Source: Caproicibacterium lactatifermentans | GTDB taxonomy: Bacteria; Bacillota; Clostridia; Oscillospirales; Acutalibacteraceae | Assembly (NCBI RefSeq): GCF_013315815.1 | Contig: NZ_CP046051.1 | Span: 434,001 to 498,000, forward strand | Length of the DNA: 64,000 nucleotides | Direction: 5' to 3' | Notes under the pieces: generated by a model | Told to the model about the DNA's origin: nothing | Databases searched by the model: none | What the model saw: only the letters and a program-made list of their open reading frames with translations | Translations under genes and position numbers: made by a program | Shown here: positions 1-9,166 of the stretch, in pieces | How positions within the stretch are numbered: the stretch's first letter is position 1 | How the letters are laid out: each line of letters opens with the position of its first letter

Positions 1-105
1 GAACACATTCGTGACTACAACAGCCGCTTTGTTTATGACCGTTCCATTACAGAACAGATTACAAACCTTTTAAAGGTCCTTGACCGGATGGAAGCAGCAG
101 AGTAA
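1..105 (+). CDS. ylxM: 3' end of a YlxM-like (UPF0122) gene, truncated by window start
   Basis: An open frame enters from the window edge and stops at TAA 103-105, giving a 34-residue tail ending in DRMEAAE. It ends 15 bases before ffh, with the ffh ribosome site lying in the gap. In Firmicutes the gene directly upstream of ffh is normally ylxM, encoding a small helix-turn-helix SRP-associated protein, so the identity is inferred from position. The visible tail alone is not diagnostic. Confidence 0.5.
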   Translation, partial: EHIRDYNSRFVYDRSITEQITNLLKVLDRMEAAE

Positions 106-120
106 AAAGGAGGAGCACCA

Positions 121-1476
121 ATGGCATTTGAAAGCCTTTCAGATAAACTTTCCGCCGCGTTTAAACGGCTGAAAAGCAAGGGAAAGCTTACCGAAGACGA
201 CGTGAAGGCCGCCATGCGCGAGGTGCGCCTTGCTCTGTTGGAGGCCGACGTCAACTACAAGGTGGCAAAGGAATTCACAAAAAAGGTGAGTGAGCGTGCC
301 ATCGGCAGTGAGGTTATGGAAAGCCTGACGCCTGGCCAGATGGTTGTCAAAATTGTGGACGAAGAACTGACCAACCTGATGGGCGGCGGCGAAGCGCGGC
401 TCAACATCCCATCCTCCGGGCCGTGCGTTATGCTGCTGTGCGGCCTGCAGGGCGCCGGCAAAACCACCCACGCGGCAAAGCTGGGACGCCTGCTGAAGAA
501 AAAAGGTCACCGGCCGCTGCTGGTGGCGTGCGATGTTTACCGTCCGGCCGCCATTAAACAGCTGCAGATTGTTGGGCAGCAGGCCGGTGTGCCGGTCTTT
601 GAGGAAGGACAGGGCGACCCGATACGCATCAGCAAAGACGCTGTGCGCCGTGCGAAGGATTACGGCAACGATTTTGTACTCATTGATACTGCCGGCCGTT
701 TGCAGATAGACGACAAACTGATGGATGAGCTGAAAAACATCAAAGAAGCGGTGCATCCCAATGAAATCCTGCTGGTCGTGGACAGCATGACCGGTCAGGA
801 AGCAGTCAACGTGGCGAAGTCCTTTGATGAAAAGCTGGACATCACCGGCGTTATCCTTACTAAGCTGGACGGCGACACCCGCGGCGGTGCGGCGCTTTCC
901 GTAAAAGCAGTGACCGGCAAGCCTATCAAATTTGCCGGTGTGGGCGAAAAGCTGGATGATATTGAGGTGTTCCACCCGGACCGCATGGCTTCCCGCATTT
1001 TGGGCATGGGTGATGTGCTGACACTCATTGAAGATGCACAGACAAAGCTGGACGAAAAGCAAGCGGAAAAAGCCGCCAAGCGAATGCTGCAGAACAAGCT
1101 GGACTTTAACGACTTACTGGCGCAATTCGACCAAATTAAAAAAATGGGACCAATTCGCGGTGTTCTGGAAAAAATCGGCATGGATACCCGCAAGCTAAGC
1201 GACTCCCAGCTGGATGACCGTATTGTGGACCGTGAAAAGGCCATTATCCTTTCCATGACACCGCAGGAACGTGAAAAGCCCTCTCTCATAAATCCATCCC
1301 ACAAACGGCGCATTGCCGCCGGCAGCGGCACCCGGGTGGAGGATGTCAACAAGCTGCTGCGTTCCATGGAACAAATGCAGAAGCTGATGAAGCGTGTGAA
1401 GGGTAAAAAAGGCCGCCGCCGCTTTATGCCGCCGATGAACATGCCCGGCATGCCGGGCGGAATGCCTTTTAACTGA
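121..1476 (+). CDS. ffh: Signal recognition particle GTPase Ffh
   Basis: Encodes a 451-residue SRP54 protein that binds SRP RNA and emerging signal sequences and delivers ribosomes to FtsY at the membrane. The N domain (about 1-85) is followed by the G domain with the P-loop GLQGAGKTT near residue 105, DTAGR and TKLDGDTRGG. The methionine-rich M domain occupies roughly 325-451 and ends in a Met/Pro/Gly tail (PPMNMPGMPGGM). The start follows an AAGGAGGAG site. Its RNA partner is encoded at about 54.2 kb in this same window. Confidence 0.98.
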   Translation: MAFESLSDKLSAAFKRLKSKGKLTEDDVKAAMREVRLALLEADVNYKVAKEFTKKVSERAIGSEVMESLTPGQMVVKIVDEELTNLMGGGEARLNIPSSGPCVMLLCGLQGAGKTTHAAKLGRLLKKKGHRPLLVACDVYRPAAIKQLQIVGQQAGVPVFEEGQGDPIRISKDAVRRAKDYGNDFVLIDTAGRLQIDDKLMDELKNIKEAVHPNEILLVVDSMTGQEAVNVAKSFDEKLDITGVILTKLDGDTRGGAALSVKAVTGKPIKFAGVGEKLDDIEVFHPDRMASRILGMGDVLTLIEDAQTKLDEKQAEKAAKRMLQNKLDFNDLLAQFDQIKKMGPIRGVLEKIGMDTRKLSDSQLDDRIVDREKAIILSMTPQEREKPSLINPSHKRRIAAGSGTRVEDVNKLLRSMEQMQKLMKRVKGKKGRRRFMPPMNMPGMPGGMPFN

Positions 1477-1567
1477 CCGGATAATTCGGGGAAACCGCGT
1501 TTTTCCCAGGTTATAAATTCCTTTATTATATTTATTTTGCGTAGAAAAATTCTGGAGGTACAAACTT

Positions 1568-1810
1568 ATGGCAGTCAAGATTCGTCTGCGCCGCATGGGC
1601 GCAAAGAAAAGCCCGTTTTATCGTATTGTTGTGGCAGATTCCCGCGACCCCCGCGACGGCCGTTTCATTGAAGAAATCGGTTACTACAACCCGCTGAAGG
1701 AGCCTGCCGAGGTTAAGGTAGACGCCGACAAGGTGCAGAACTGGATGAAGAACGGCGCACAGCCGACCGATACCGTAAAGCGCCTGTTCAAGAAGAACGG
1801 CGTACTGTAA
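1568..1810 (+). CDS. rpsP: 30S ribosomal protein S16
   Basis: An 80-residue protein starting [19 protein letters not shown], the conserved S16 opening, with the [21 protein letters not shown] segment typical of the family. It is a primary 30S assembly protein. The start has a TGGAGG site about 9 bases upstream. It opens the rpsP-khpA segment, followed 19 bases later by khpA, the usual Firmicutes order. Confidence 0.98.
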   Translation: MAVKIRLRRMGAKKSPFYRIVVADSRDPRDGRFIEEIGYYNPLKEPAEVKVDADKVQNWMKNGAQPTDTVKRLFKKNGVL

Positions 1811-1829
1811 AAAAGGGGAGGGCCCTTCC

Positions 1830-2063
1830 ATGGAAAAACTTCTGACTGCCCTTGCGCAGGGATTGGTGGAAGACCCCTCGGCTGTTCAGGTGACGGTTGA
1901 CGCGCCTGCACCGGACGGCACGGTTACTTATCATCTGCATGTGGCGGAACCGGATATGGGCCGTGTTATCGGCAAGCAGGGACGCATTGCACGGGCTATC
2001 CGCGTGGTTATGCGTGCGGCTGCCACCAGACAGGACACCAAGGTGTCTGTTGAAATCGACTGA
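1830..2063 (+). CDS. khpA: KH-domain RNA-binding protein KhpA
   Basis: A 77-residue single KH-domain protein (YlqC/KhpA family). The RNA-contacting GXXG loop is seen as GKQG in RVIGKQGRIARAIR. KhpA works with KhpB/Jag as an RNA chaperone affecting cell-wall synthesis in Gram-positives; that role is family knowledge. A GGGGAGG ribosome site precedes the ATG. It sits between rpsP and rimM, its standard position. Confidence 0.95.
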   Translation: MEKLLTALAQGLVEDPSAVQVTVDAPAPDGTVTYHLHVAEPDMGRVIGKQGRIARAIRVVMRAAATRQDTKVSVEID

Positions 2064-2081
2064 TTGATGCAGAACAAAGCT

Positions 2082-2115
2082 GCCGCAGGCGTTTTTGGCT
2101 TGCGGCATTCTTTTT
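2082..2115 (+). terminator. Probable intrinsic terminator or attenuator after khpA
   Basis: A 9-bp stem (GCCGCAGGC 2082-2090 with GCTTGCGGC 2098-2106, one G-U pair) and 7-base loop are followed by ATTCTTTTTG. It lies 33 bases before rimM, so it would partly separate rpsP-khpA from rimM-trmD. Confidence 0.6.
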
Positions 2116-2148
2116 GTCTGTGGCGGACCGGTGAAAGGGAGGAAAAAC

Positions 2149-2661
2149 ATGAAGACAGAGTATCTGGAGGCCGGCAGAATCGTTGGCACCCACGGCGTAC
2201 GCGGGGAGCTTCGTTTGGAACCATGGTGTGACTCGGCATCATTTCTGCGGCAGTTCCATACGCTTTACTGGGAAAAGGACAAGAATCCCGTACAGGTGAT
2301 GTCCTCCCGTGTGCACAAAAACCTCTTGCTGCTTACGCTGGAGGGTGTGGCAACCCTTGAACAGGCGGACGCTCTGCGAGGGAAAGTGCTGTGCTTCCGC
2401 CGAGCGGATGTCAACCTGCCGGAGGGCACCTATTTTCAGCAGGATTTGCTGGGCCTGACGGTTACGGACGCACAGAGCGGCCAGGTGTACGGTACCCTGA
2501 CACAGGTGTATTCCACTGGCGCCAATGATGTATATGAAGTAAAAGATACGGACGGAAAGACTGTACTGCTGCCGGCAGTGCCGCAGGTAGTCAAAAAGAT
2601 TGACCTTGAAAGCGGCACACTGGAAATCCTGCCAATGGAGGGAATGTTCCATGCGGATTGA
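2149..2661 (+). CDS. rimM: 16S rRNA processing protein RimM
   Basis: A 170-residue protein that helps mature the 30S head region through S19. The N-terminal part begins EYLEAGRIVGTHGVRGELR, the RimM signature, followed by a C-terminal PRC-barrel with LPAVPQVVKKIDLESG. ATG 2149 is chosen because a GGGAGG site (2138-2142 area) precedes it; an in-frame upstream ATG at 2095 lies in the terminator hairpin and adds 18 unrelated residues. The end overlaps trmD by 11 bases. Confidence 0.95.
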   Translation: MKTEYLEAGRIVGTHGVRGELRLEPWCDSASFLRQFHTLYWEKDKNPVQVMSSRVHKNLLLLTLEGVATLEQADALRGKVLCFRRADVNLPEGTYFQQDLLGLTVTDAQSGQVYGTLTQVYSTGANDVYEVKDTDGKTVLLPAVPQVVKKIDLESGTLEILPMEGMFHAD

Positions 2662-3397
2662 CCTAGTTACCCTGTTTCCGGAAATGTGTGAGGCCGTGCT
2701 GGCGGAAAGCATCGTTGGCCGCGGGCGCAAACGCGGTGCAGTTCAAATTGTGCCGCACCAGCTGCGCAGCTATGCCCATGACCGGCACAGTACGGTGGAT
2801 GATACCGTCTTTGGCGGCGGAAAGGGAATGCTGCTGCTGGCGGAGCCCATTGCGGCCTGCTTTGACGACCTCACCCGGACACTCGGCGAAAAACCGCATA
2901 TTATATTTATGAGCCCGCAGGGCAGGCCGCTTAATCAAAAGCTTTTGAAAGAACTAAATGGCTACGAGAATCTGTGTATTCTCTGCGGCCACTATGAGGG
3001 CGTAGACGAACGTGTGCTGGAAACTTATGTTGACGAGGAAGTTTCGCTGGGGGACTTTGTGTTGACTGGCGGAGAGCTGCCGGCGCTGTGCCTGATTGAC
3101 TCGCTTGCCCGGCTGCAGCCAGGTGTACTGGCCGCCGCCGAATGCTACCAGGAGGAAAGCCACTACAATGGCCTGCTGGAGTACCCGCAGTACAGCCGCC
3201 CACAGGTGTGGCGCGGCAAAAGTGTACCGCCCCAGCTGATGACCGGGCACCATGCCAACATTGCGTGCTGGCGGCGGCAGCAAAGCCTGCTGCGTACCCT
3301 GCACAAACGCCCGGATATGCTGCAGAGTGCACCGCTTACCCCAGCGGACCGTGCTTTTTTGCAGCAGTACATGGAACAGTGTAAAGATGGAGAATAG
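2651..3397 (+). CDS. trmD: tRNA (guanine-N1)-methyltransferase TrmD
   Basis: Methylates G37 of tRNAs reading CNN codons, preventing +1 frameshifts. The 248-residue SPOUT protein opens MRIDLVTLFPEM and carries GGGKGMLL, LCGHYEGVDERV and SLGDFVLTGGELPA, which form the knotted AdoMet site. The start at 2651 lies inside the rimM 3' end, implying translational coupling. The commonly adjacent rplS is not seen downstream; instead a 246-base gap and a new promoter lead to HPr. Confidence 0.97.
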   Translation: MRIDLVTLFPEMCEAVLAESIVGRGRKRGAVQIVPHQLRSYAHDRHSTVDDTVFGGGKGMLLLAEPIAACFDDLTRTLGEKPHIIFMSPQGRPLNQKLLKELNGYENLCILCGHYEGVDERVLETYVDEEVSLGDFVLTGGELPALCLIDSLARLQPGVLAAAECYQEESHYNGLLEYPQYSRPQVWRGKSVPPQLMTGHHANIACWRRQQSLLRTLHKRPDMLQSAPLTPADRAFLQQYMEQCKDGE

Positions 3398-3529
3398 TAG
3401 TTATAAATAATCGTTAAAAGTATAAGGCAGAGAGCCTAAAAGTTTTCAACAAACCTGTCAATATGCACGAAGGAACTTGTGCCGGAAAGCCCCCAGCTTA
3501 GGTATTAGTCCGAATTTTCGACGCAGTGA

Positions 3530-3557
3530 TTGACCGCACTTTCAAATGTGCTATAAT
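3530..3557 (+). promoter_or_regulatory. Sigma-A promoter for ptsH
   Basis: TTGACC at 3530-3535, a 16-base spacer and TATAAT at 3552-3557, about 87 bases before the HPr start. The rest of the 3398-3643 gap shows no gene. Confidence 0.8.
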
Positions 3558-3643
3558 ACAACTGTAAGCGCAAAAGCTTGTCTTTTTGTTCCGTGTGTAT
3601 ATTTTTAATGCTGAAAATTTTTAATCGTTAGGAGATAATTGGA

Positions 3644-3907
3644 ATGTGTGTTAAAGAAGTATTGGTCCAGAATCAGGTCGGACTGCACGCCCGTCCTGCT
3701 ACCTTCTTTATTCAGAAGGCCAACGAATACAAATCTTCTATCTGGGTTGAAAAGGAAGAACGCCGTGTCAACGCAAAAAGCCTGCTGGGCGTACTTTCTC
3801 TGGGAATTGTCGGCGGTACGACAATCCATATTATTGCGGACGGCCCCGATGAAGAAGAAGCTGTCAACAGCCTGGTCGATTTGGTCAAGTCCGGCTTTGC
3901 TGAATAA
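3644..3907 (+). CDS. ptsH: Phosphocarrier protein HPr
   Basis: An 87-residue HPr that carries phosphate from enzyme I to PTS enzyme II components. The active-site His lies in VGLHARPAT, and the regulatory serine segment is NAKSLLGVLSLGI, so both the PEP-dependent His and the HPr-kinase Ser are present; this separates it from Crh, which lacks the His. It is monocistronic, between its own promoter and a strong terminator. Enzyme I is encoded 20 kb away at 23,992. Confidence 0.93.
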   Translation: MCVKEVLVQNQVGLHARPATFFIQKANEYKSSIWVEKEERRVNAKSLLGVLSLGIVGGTTIHIIADGPDEEEAVNSLVDLVKSGFAE

Positions 3908-3920
3908 TTTGTACTGCATA

Positions 3921-3965
3921 CTGCCCCGTCTTCATGGTCTTTTCCGTGACGGGGCAGCTTTTTTA
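3921..3965 (+). terminator. Intrinsic terminator of ptsH
   Basis: CTGCCCCGTC (3921-3930) pairs with GACGGGGCAG (3948-3957), then CTTTTTTA. Confidence 0.9.
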
Positions 3966-3995
3966 TACCACTAAAGAAAAAAGGGGGCGGGACAT

Positions 3996-5855
3996 TTGCT
4001 TAGTGAGGAAAAGCGCCGGGAACTGCGCCGGCGGGCCATGAATTTGCCCCTGCATCCCGGGGTATATATCATGCACGACCACAGCGGACAGATTATTTAT
4101 ATTGGTAAGGCCAAAGCACTGAAAAATCGTGTGAGCCAGTATTTTGGCAGTGAGAAGAATCATGCGGAAAAAGTGCGCCAGATGGTTGCCCATGTGGACT
4201 GGTTTGAGTATATCCTGACAGATAGTGAATTTGAGGCACTGGTGCTGGAAGCAAGCCTGATTAAACAGCATCAGCCAAAGTATAATATTTTGCTGAAGGA
4301 CGACAAAGGCTATCATTATATTCGTGTTACGAAGGAAGCATGGCCGCGTGTTTCACAAGTACAGCAGAAGATGGACGATGGTGCTGTTTATCTGGGACCG
4401 TATGTCAGTTCCTGGGCAACCCGGCAGAGTGTGGACGAAGCCCTGAAAATTTTCCGTTTGCCTAGCTGCACCCGCCGCTTTCCGCAGGATATAGGCAGGC
4501 GGCGTCCCTGCCTAAACTATTATATTAAGCAATGCTGTGCACCCTGCCTTGGAAAAATCAGCCAAGAAGAATATGGCGAGCTGGTGCGGGAAGCGGTTGA
4601 CTTTCTGCGCGGTGGCAGTGCTTCTTCTGTGCACCAGCTGGAACAGAAGATGCGGGAGGCAAGCGAGCATTTGCAGTTCGAGCGTGCTGCCCGTCTGCGG
4701 GACCGGCTGCTTGCTATCCGCCGTATGGCAGGCCGGCAGAAAGTGGTGGCAGTTTCTGTTCCGGAACAGGATGTCATTGCGCTGGCACAGGGGGCCGACG
4801 CCGCGTGTTTTCAGGTGTTCCGCTTTCAGGATGCCCGTCTGTGCGACCGTGAAAGCTTTCCGATGGGACAGGTTGGCGAACCGGAAAGTGCCCGCGGCGC
4901 TTTTTTGGAACAGTACTATACCATTCGGGACCGCATTCCGCCGCGCGTGACACTGGATGGTCCCGCGGAAAACACTGACCTGCTGGAGCGATGGCTGAGC
5001 GAAAAGGTCGGCCGGGCCGTGCATATCACCGTGCCGCAGAAAGGGGAACAGGCTCATCTGGCAGAGATGGTGCGCAGCAACGCGGCGGAACAGGTGGCAC
5101 AGACCACCGGCCGCACCGGCCGCGAAACCAGTGCGCTGGACGAGTTGGGCCGTCTGCTGGGGCTTTCGCACCCGCCGCAGTACATTGAGTCTTATGATAT
5201 TTCCAATTTAGCGGGGGAGGATAACGTGGCCGGTATGGTCGTGTTCGCAAATGGTCGGCCGCTCCGTTCTGCTTACCGCCGGTTCCGGATAAAAACCGTA
5301 GAGGGACAGGACGATTATGCTTCCATGCGGGAAGTGCTGTTCCGCCGGTTTCAGGAATATGAGGCACATAAAGAAGAGGATGAGGGGTTCGGCCACCTGC
5401 CGGACCTTATTCTGCTGGACGGCGGCAAAGGACAGATCAGTGCCGTGCAGCCGGTACTGGAACATTTTGGTCTACAGGTGCCGCTGTTCGGTATGGTTAA
5501 AGACAATAGCCACCGCACCCGGGCCATTACCGGCAGCGGCGGGGAAGTTGCCATTAACAGCCACCGTGCCGCCTTTACGCTGGTTTCCAGCATTCAGGAT
5601 GAAGTACACCGCTGGGCCATCAGCTACCACCGCCAAAGCCGCAAAAAACATACTTTTTCCTCGTCCTTAACACAGATAGAGGGTATCGGTGACCGGCGCG
5701 CAAAAGCCCTGCTGCACCATTTTCGTACGGTGTCTGCCATTCGGGAGGCTACGCTGGAAGAGCTGGCAGGTGCGCCGTGCATGAACCGTCCCGCCGCGGA
5801 AAAAGTGTATGCCTATTTTCGGCAGGAAGAAAATTGCACGCCGCCGAAAAATTGA
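3996..5855 (+). CDS. uvrC: Excinuclease ABC subunit C
   Basis: A 619-residue nuclease making both incisions around bulky DNA lesions bound by UvrAB. The N-terminal GIY-YIG domain shows GVYIMHD...IIYIGKAKALKNRV; a UVR domain near residues 205-240 contacts UvrB (LEQKMREASEHLQFERAARLRDRL); then the UvrC RNase H-like domain (ESYDISNLAGEDNVAGMVVF, LLDGGKGQ) and C-terminal helix-hairpin-helix (IEGIGDRRAKALL). The start is TTG 3996 with AAGGGGGCGG just upstream. Confidence 0.97.
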   Translation: MLSEEKRRELRRRAMNLPLHPGVYIMHDHSGQIIYIGKAKALKNRVSQYFGSEKNHAEKVRQMVAHVDWFEYILTDSEFEALVLEASLIKQHQPKYNILLKDDKGYHYIRVTKEAWPRVSQVQQKMDDGAVYLGPYVSSWATRQSVDEALKIFRLPSCTRRFPQDIGRRRPCLNYYIKQCCAPCLGKISQEEYGELVREAVDFLRGGSASSVHQLEQKMREASEHLQFERAARLRDRLLAIRRMAGRQKVVAVSVPEQDVIALAQGADAACFQVFRFQDARLCDRESFPMGQVGEPESARGAFLEQYYTIRDRIPPRVTLDGPAENTDLLERWLSEKVGRAVHITVPQKGEQAHLAEMVRSNAAEQVAQTTGRTGRETSALDELGRLLGLSHPPQYIESYDISNLAGEDNVAGMVVFANGRPLRSAYRRFRIKTVEGQDDYASMREVLFRRFQEYEAHKEEDEGFGHLPDLILLDGGKGQISAVQPVLEHFGLQVPLFGMVKDNSHRTRAITGSGGEVAINSHRAAFTLVSSIQDEVHRWAISYHRQSRKKHTFSSSLTQIEGIGDRRAKALLHHFRTVSAIREATLEELAGAPCMNRPAAEKVYAYFRQEENCTPPKN

Positions 5856-5879
5856 TTTTCGCCTTTTTTTCGCTGAAAG

Positions 5880-5908
5880 TTGACAGGAACGCCGTGGAAT
5901 GCGATAAT
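5880..5908 (+). promoter_or_regulatory. Promoter for rsmD-coaD
   Basis: TTGACA at 5880-5885, 17-base spacer, GATAAT at 5903-5908, 48 bases before the rsmD ATG. Confidence 0.75.
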
Positions 5909-5955
5909 AGAGTTCGTGACAAAACGCCACCACACCACGAAAGGAGTTCGGATCC

Positions 5956-6504
5956 ATGCGCGTAATTACCGGCACGGCCAGAGGCCGCCGCCTTGTTACC
6001 CGGGAGGGTTCCGAAACACGCCCCACACCGGAGCGTGTGAAAGAAGCAATTTTTGACATCGTTCAGTTTCAGGTGGAAGGCCGCCGGGTGCTGGACGCGT
6101 TTGCCGGTTCCGGCCAGCTGGGCATTGAGGCACTTAGCCGCGGTGCGGACCATGCCACCTTTTTGGACAGCAGCCGGGAAAGCATACAAGTCATTCAGAA
6201 AAATCTGACCATAACAGGTCTTGCGGATAAAGCCAGCGTGTACCAGACGGATACCCTGCTGTATCTGCAGCGCCGCGGGCAGCGATATGACCTGTGTTTT
6301 CTGGACCCGCCCTACCGTACGGGCCTGCTGCAGCAGGCACTGCCGTTGTGTGCGGCAGTCATGAACCCGGGTGGCCTGATTTTGTGTGAGCACCCTGCCG
6401 ATGAAGAACTGCCGCAGAGCGCCGGCGATTTCTGCCACCTGCGGGAGTACCGCTACGGGAAAATCAGGATAGCTACATTCGTGCATAAGGACGTATCAGT
6501 ATGA
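5956..6504 (+). CDS. rsmD: 16S rRNA (guanine966-N2)-methyltransferase RsmD
   Basis: A 182-residue Rossmann-fold AdoMet methyltransferase. It opens [13 protein letters not shown] and contains [14 protein letters not shown], the AdoMet loop [18 protein letters not shown] and the catalytic DPPY motif (LDPPYRTG) near residue 117. An AAAGGAG site precedes the ATG. The stop overlaps coaD by four bases (ATGA), the common rsmD-coaD pairing. Confidence 0.96.
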   Translation: MRVITGTARGRRLVTREGSETRPTPERVKEAIFDIVQFQVEGRRVLDAFAGSGQLGIEALSRGADHATFLDSSRESIQVIQKNLTITGLADKASVYQTDTLLYLQRRGQRYDLCFLDPPYRTGLLQQALPLCAAVMNPGGLILCEHPADEELPQSAGDFCHLREYRYGKIRIATFVHKDVSV

Positions 6505-7004
6505 GGAAAGAAAAAATTGCAATCTGCCCGGGCAGCTTTGACCCGATGACGCTGGGACACTTGGATATTATCCGCCGCTCCTGCAAACTGTTTGACAGAG
6601 TAATCGTTGCGGTACTGGACAATCCGGCCAAACACACTGCCTTTACAACAGAAGAACGGGAAGAAATGATTCGCCGCTGCACCAAAGAGATGCCGCAGGT
6701 GGAAATCGACAGCTTTCACGGTCTTCTGGCCGAGTATGCACATCAAAAGCACGCTGTGGCCGTGGTCCGCGGCCTGCGTGCTCTGTCCGACTTTGAGTAT
6801 GAGTTTCAGATGTCCCTTACGAATCGGAATCTTAACCCAGACTTGGAAACCATCTTTTTTAACACGACCGCAGAAAATATGTTTCTCAGCTCCAGCGTAG
6901 TGAAGCAAATCGCCACGTTCGGCGGCGATATTTCAAAATGCGTACCGCAGTGTATCCTGCCGGATATTATGGATCGCATTTACACAGGAGGAAACAAGGA
7001 ATGA
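6501..7004 (+). CDS. coaD: Phosphopantetheine adenylyltransferase
   Basis: A 167-residue nucleotidyltransferase joining 4'-phosphopantetheine and ATP to dephospho-CoA, the fourth step from pantothenate. Visible motifs are [16 protein letters not shown] (with the T/HxGH nucleotide site), [17 protein letters not shown] and [16 protein letters not shown]. It overlaps rsmD and the following gene through ATGA junctions, so the three are probably co-translated. Confidence 0.97.
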   Translation: MRKEKIAICPGSFDPMTLGHLDIIRRSCKLFDRVIVAVLDNPAKHTAFTTEEREEMIRRCTKEMPQVEIDSFHGLLAEYAHQKHAVAVVRGLRALSDFEYEFQMSLTNRNLNPDLETIFFNTTAENMFLSSSVVKQIATFGGDISKCVPQCILPDIMDRIYTGGNKE

Positions 7005-7498
7005 GTGATGAAAATACCGTCAGCGCAGAGGAACTGATTGACGAGTTGGAACAGATGCTGGACGGCGCATGGCATTTGCCGCTCGGCCGTGGAAAAGCCG
7101 TGCTGAACGGTGAAGAAGCCCGCCAAATTCTCAGTGAACTGCGTGACACTCTTCCGAGGGAGGTAAGCCAGGCACGCGCGATTGTAGCTGACCGCGCAAA
7201 AATCCTTACGGATGCCCAGAAGCGTGCAGAGCGCACCATTCAAGAGGCGGAAACACGCGCACGGGATATGACCAGCAAGCAGGCGGTCCTTCGGCAGGCA
7301 CAAAAGATTGCCACGGAGATGCTGACTGTTGCCCAAAAACAGACACGTGATATGCGCCATGCCAGCAGCCGGTATGTGGATGACCTGATGCGCCGTGCGG
7401 ACGATTCCCTGACCGAGAATCTTTCAGAACTGCGCACAGCGCGCAAAAATATTCAGGAAATTGCTGCTCACACGGGAAAAAATCATTCCAGACAGTAA
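7001..7498 (+). CDS. Conserved coiled-coil protein of unknown function
   Basis: A 165-residue acidic/helical protein beginning [20 protein letters not shown]. The middle (about 45-150) is continuous charged helix rich in Ala, Arg, Glu and Gln, resembling a coiled coil or the b-subunit stalk of ATP synthases; there is no membrane segment. ATG 7001 is used because AGGAGG lies 10 bases upstream and it gives the ATGA overlap with coaD. Coupling to coaD suggests co-expression only; I cannot assign a function. Confidence 0.85.
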   Translation: MSDENTVSAEELIDELEQMLDGAWHLPLGRGKAVLNGEEARQILSELRDTLPREVSQARAIVADRAKILTDAQKRAERTIQEAETRARDMTSKQAVLRQAQKIATEMLTVAQKQTRDMRHASSRYVDDLMRRADDSLTENLSELRTARKNIQEIAAHTGKNHSRQ

Positions 7499-7516
7499 AA
7501 CAGCCCAAAACTGGCT

Positions 7517-7553
7517 CCTCCACGCCGCTTCCTGTGTCGTGGAGGCTTTTTTA
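7517..7553 (+). terminator. Intrinsic terminator of rsmD-coaD operon
   Basis: CCTCCACG (7517-7524) pairs with CGTGGAGG (7538-7545) followed by CTTTTTT. Confidence 0.88.
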
Positions 7554-7581
7554 TTCTGAATAGGAAAGAAGACAGACAGAT

Positions 7582-8448
7582 ATGTGGATTCTCTATGCGT
7601 TTGGTTCAGCGTTTTTTGCCGGTATTACAGCGGTATTGGCGAAAATCGGGATTAAAAATGTCAATTCTCATTTGGCAACGGCGCTGCGGACAGTTGTTGT
7701 GCTGGCCTTTGCGTGGCTGATGGTGGTTGTGGTGGGTTCCGGCGGCCAGATTGGCAGCCTGTCCGCACACACATGGACGTTCCTCGTCCTTTCCGGCTTG
7801 GCAACGGGTGCCAGCTGGATTTGTTACTTCCGTGCGCTGCAGCTGGGTGATGTCAATAAAGTAGCACCGATTGATAAATCCAGTACGGTACTGACCATGA
7901 TTCTGGCATTTCTGTTTTTGGGCGAACCATTTTCAGCCAATATGCTGATTGGTATGGTGCTGATTTTAAGCGGTACCCTGCTGATGATACAAAAGAAAAA
8001 AACAGAAGCACCGGCTGCCGGGGGCAAAAGCTGGCTTGTGTGGGCGGTGGCCTCGGCGGTTTTCGCCAGCCTGACGGCTATTCTCGGTAAGGTCGGCATA
8101 CAGGGGGTAGAATCGAATCTCGGCACCGCGATACGTACGGTGGTGGTGCTGGCGCTGGCGTGGGGGATTGTGTTCGCACGCGGCCTGCAAAAGCAGATTT
8201 CCGTAATTGATGGGAAAAGCTGGCTGTTCCTGGCACTTTCCGGATTGGCAACGGGATTGTCATGGCTGTGTTATTACCGTGCGCTGCAAATGGGCAGTGC
8301 CAGCTTGGTAGCACCCATCGATAAACTTTCTATTCTGGTTACGGTGCTGTTCTCTTACCTGTTCCTAAAAGAAAAACTGAGTTGCAGGGCCGCGGTGGGA
8401 CTGGCACTTCTAACGGGCGGTACGCTGCTGCTGCTGGTTCACTTTTAA
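7582..8448 (+). CDS. EamA/DMT-superfamily transporter
   Basis: A 288-residue, very hydrophobic protein with about ten membrane helices arranged as two homologous halves: AVLAKIGIKNVNSHLATALRTVVVLAFAW in the first is mirrored by AILGKVGIQGVESNLGTAIRTVVVLALAW in the second, and each half carries SGLATG-SW-CY-RALQ. This internal duplication is the EamA hallmark. Family members export metabolites or amino acids; the substrate cannot be read here. Single gene between two terminators. Confidence 0.9.
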   Translation: MWILYAFGSAFFAGITAVLAKIGIKNVNSHLATALRTVVVLAFAWLMVVVVGSGGQIGSLSAHTWTFLVLSGLATGASWICYFRALQLGDVNKVAPIDKSSTVLTMILAFLFLGEPFSANMLIGMVLILSGTLLMIQKKKTEAPAAGGKSWLVWAVASAVFASLTAILGKVGIQGVESNLGTAIRTVVVLALAWGIVFARGLQKQISVIDGKSWLFLALSGLATGLSWLCYYRALQMGSASLVAPIDKLSILVTVLFSYLFLKEKLSCRAAVGLALLTGGTLLLLVHF

Positions 8449-8514
8449 GGAAGCAAAGTATCTCATTTGGCGGTTACAGTTCTGTTGCTTCTCTGCAAAA
8501 CGAAGAAAAGACGT

Positions 8515-8563
8515 GAAAAGGCCGGTCCCAATGCGCGGGACAGCGGCCTTTTCCCTTTTTTAT
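8515..8563 (+). terminator. Intrinsic terminator after EamA gene
   Basis: AAAAGGCCG near 8516-8524 pairs with CGGCCTTTT at 8544-8552; inner GTCCC/GGGAC pairing extends the stem; CCCTTTTTTA follows. Confidence 0.85.
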
Positions 8564-8610
8564 ATTTTCTGTACGAATAGGGCCGCCGCAGGCAGTATTC
8601 TCTCTTTCTT

Positions 8611-8638
8611 TTGTTTGCGTTCTGTATCATTCTATGAT
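8611..8638 (+). promoter_or_regulatory. Probable promoter for nfeD-like gene
   Basis: TTGTTT at 8611-8616 and TATGAT at 8633-8638, spacer 16, ending 32 bases before the ATG. Moderate match. Confidence 0.55.
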
Positions 8639-8670
8639 AAAATGGCAAAAATGAAAGAGAGGTGGGAAGT

Positions 8671-9117
8671 ATGTGGGAACAACTGACAGGTGTCATGCCG
8701 TTTGTTTGGCTTGTCATTATCATCATTGCCGCAGTCATAGAGGGCCTAACGGTTCAGCTTGTAAGCGTTTGGTTCGCCGTGAGCGGCATAGTGGCGGCGG
8801 TTGCGGCTTTCTTCGGTGCGGCGCCGTGGATACAGGTCCTTTTGTTTTTGGCAGTGTCAGCAGTCCTGCTGCTGTGCACACGGCCCTTTGCTCGCCGCAT
8901 GACGCGTTTTCAGAAAGTGCAGACAAACGCTGACCGCTATGTGGGAAAGACCGGTATTGTGACAGAGGAAATCTGCAATACAGATGACCGCGGCCTAGTC
9001 AAGATTATGGGCAGCGTGTGGACCGCGCGCTCGGAGGACGACAGCATCATTCCCGCAGGCAGCATCGTGGCGGTGGCCCGAATTGAGGGTGTCAAGCTGA
9101 TTGTCCGCCGCAACTGA
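8671..9117 (+). CDS. nfeD: NfeD-family membrane protein
   Basis: A 148-residue protein with two or three N-terminal membrane helices (about residues 12-75) and a C-terminal OB-fold domain (KVQTNADRYVGKTGIVTEE... to VKLIVRRN). NfeD proteins are partners of SPFH/flotillin proteins in membrane organisation, and an SPFH gene follows 49 bases downstream, supporting the call. ATG 8671 follows GAGAGGTGGG; the in-frame GTG at 8662 overlaps that site and is less likely. Confidence 0.9.
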   Translation: MWEQLTGVMPFVWLVIIIIAAVIEGLTVQLVSVWFAVSGIVAAVAAFFGAAPWIQVLLFLAVSAVLLLCTRPFARRMTRFQKVQTNADRYVGKTGIVTEEICNTDDRGLVKIMGSVWTARSEDDSIIPAGSIVAVARIEGVKLIVRRN

Positions 9118-9166
9118 CCTGTTTACTTTCGTCCAGCAGCCTGTTTTTTGAGAGGAGAGATTTGTT

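Noticed and set aside
1477..1567. Terminator between ffh and rpsP (GGGAAA/TTTCCC)
   Set aside because: Short stem and no T-tract.
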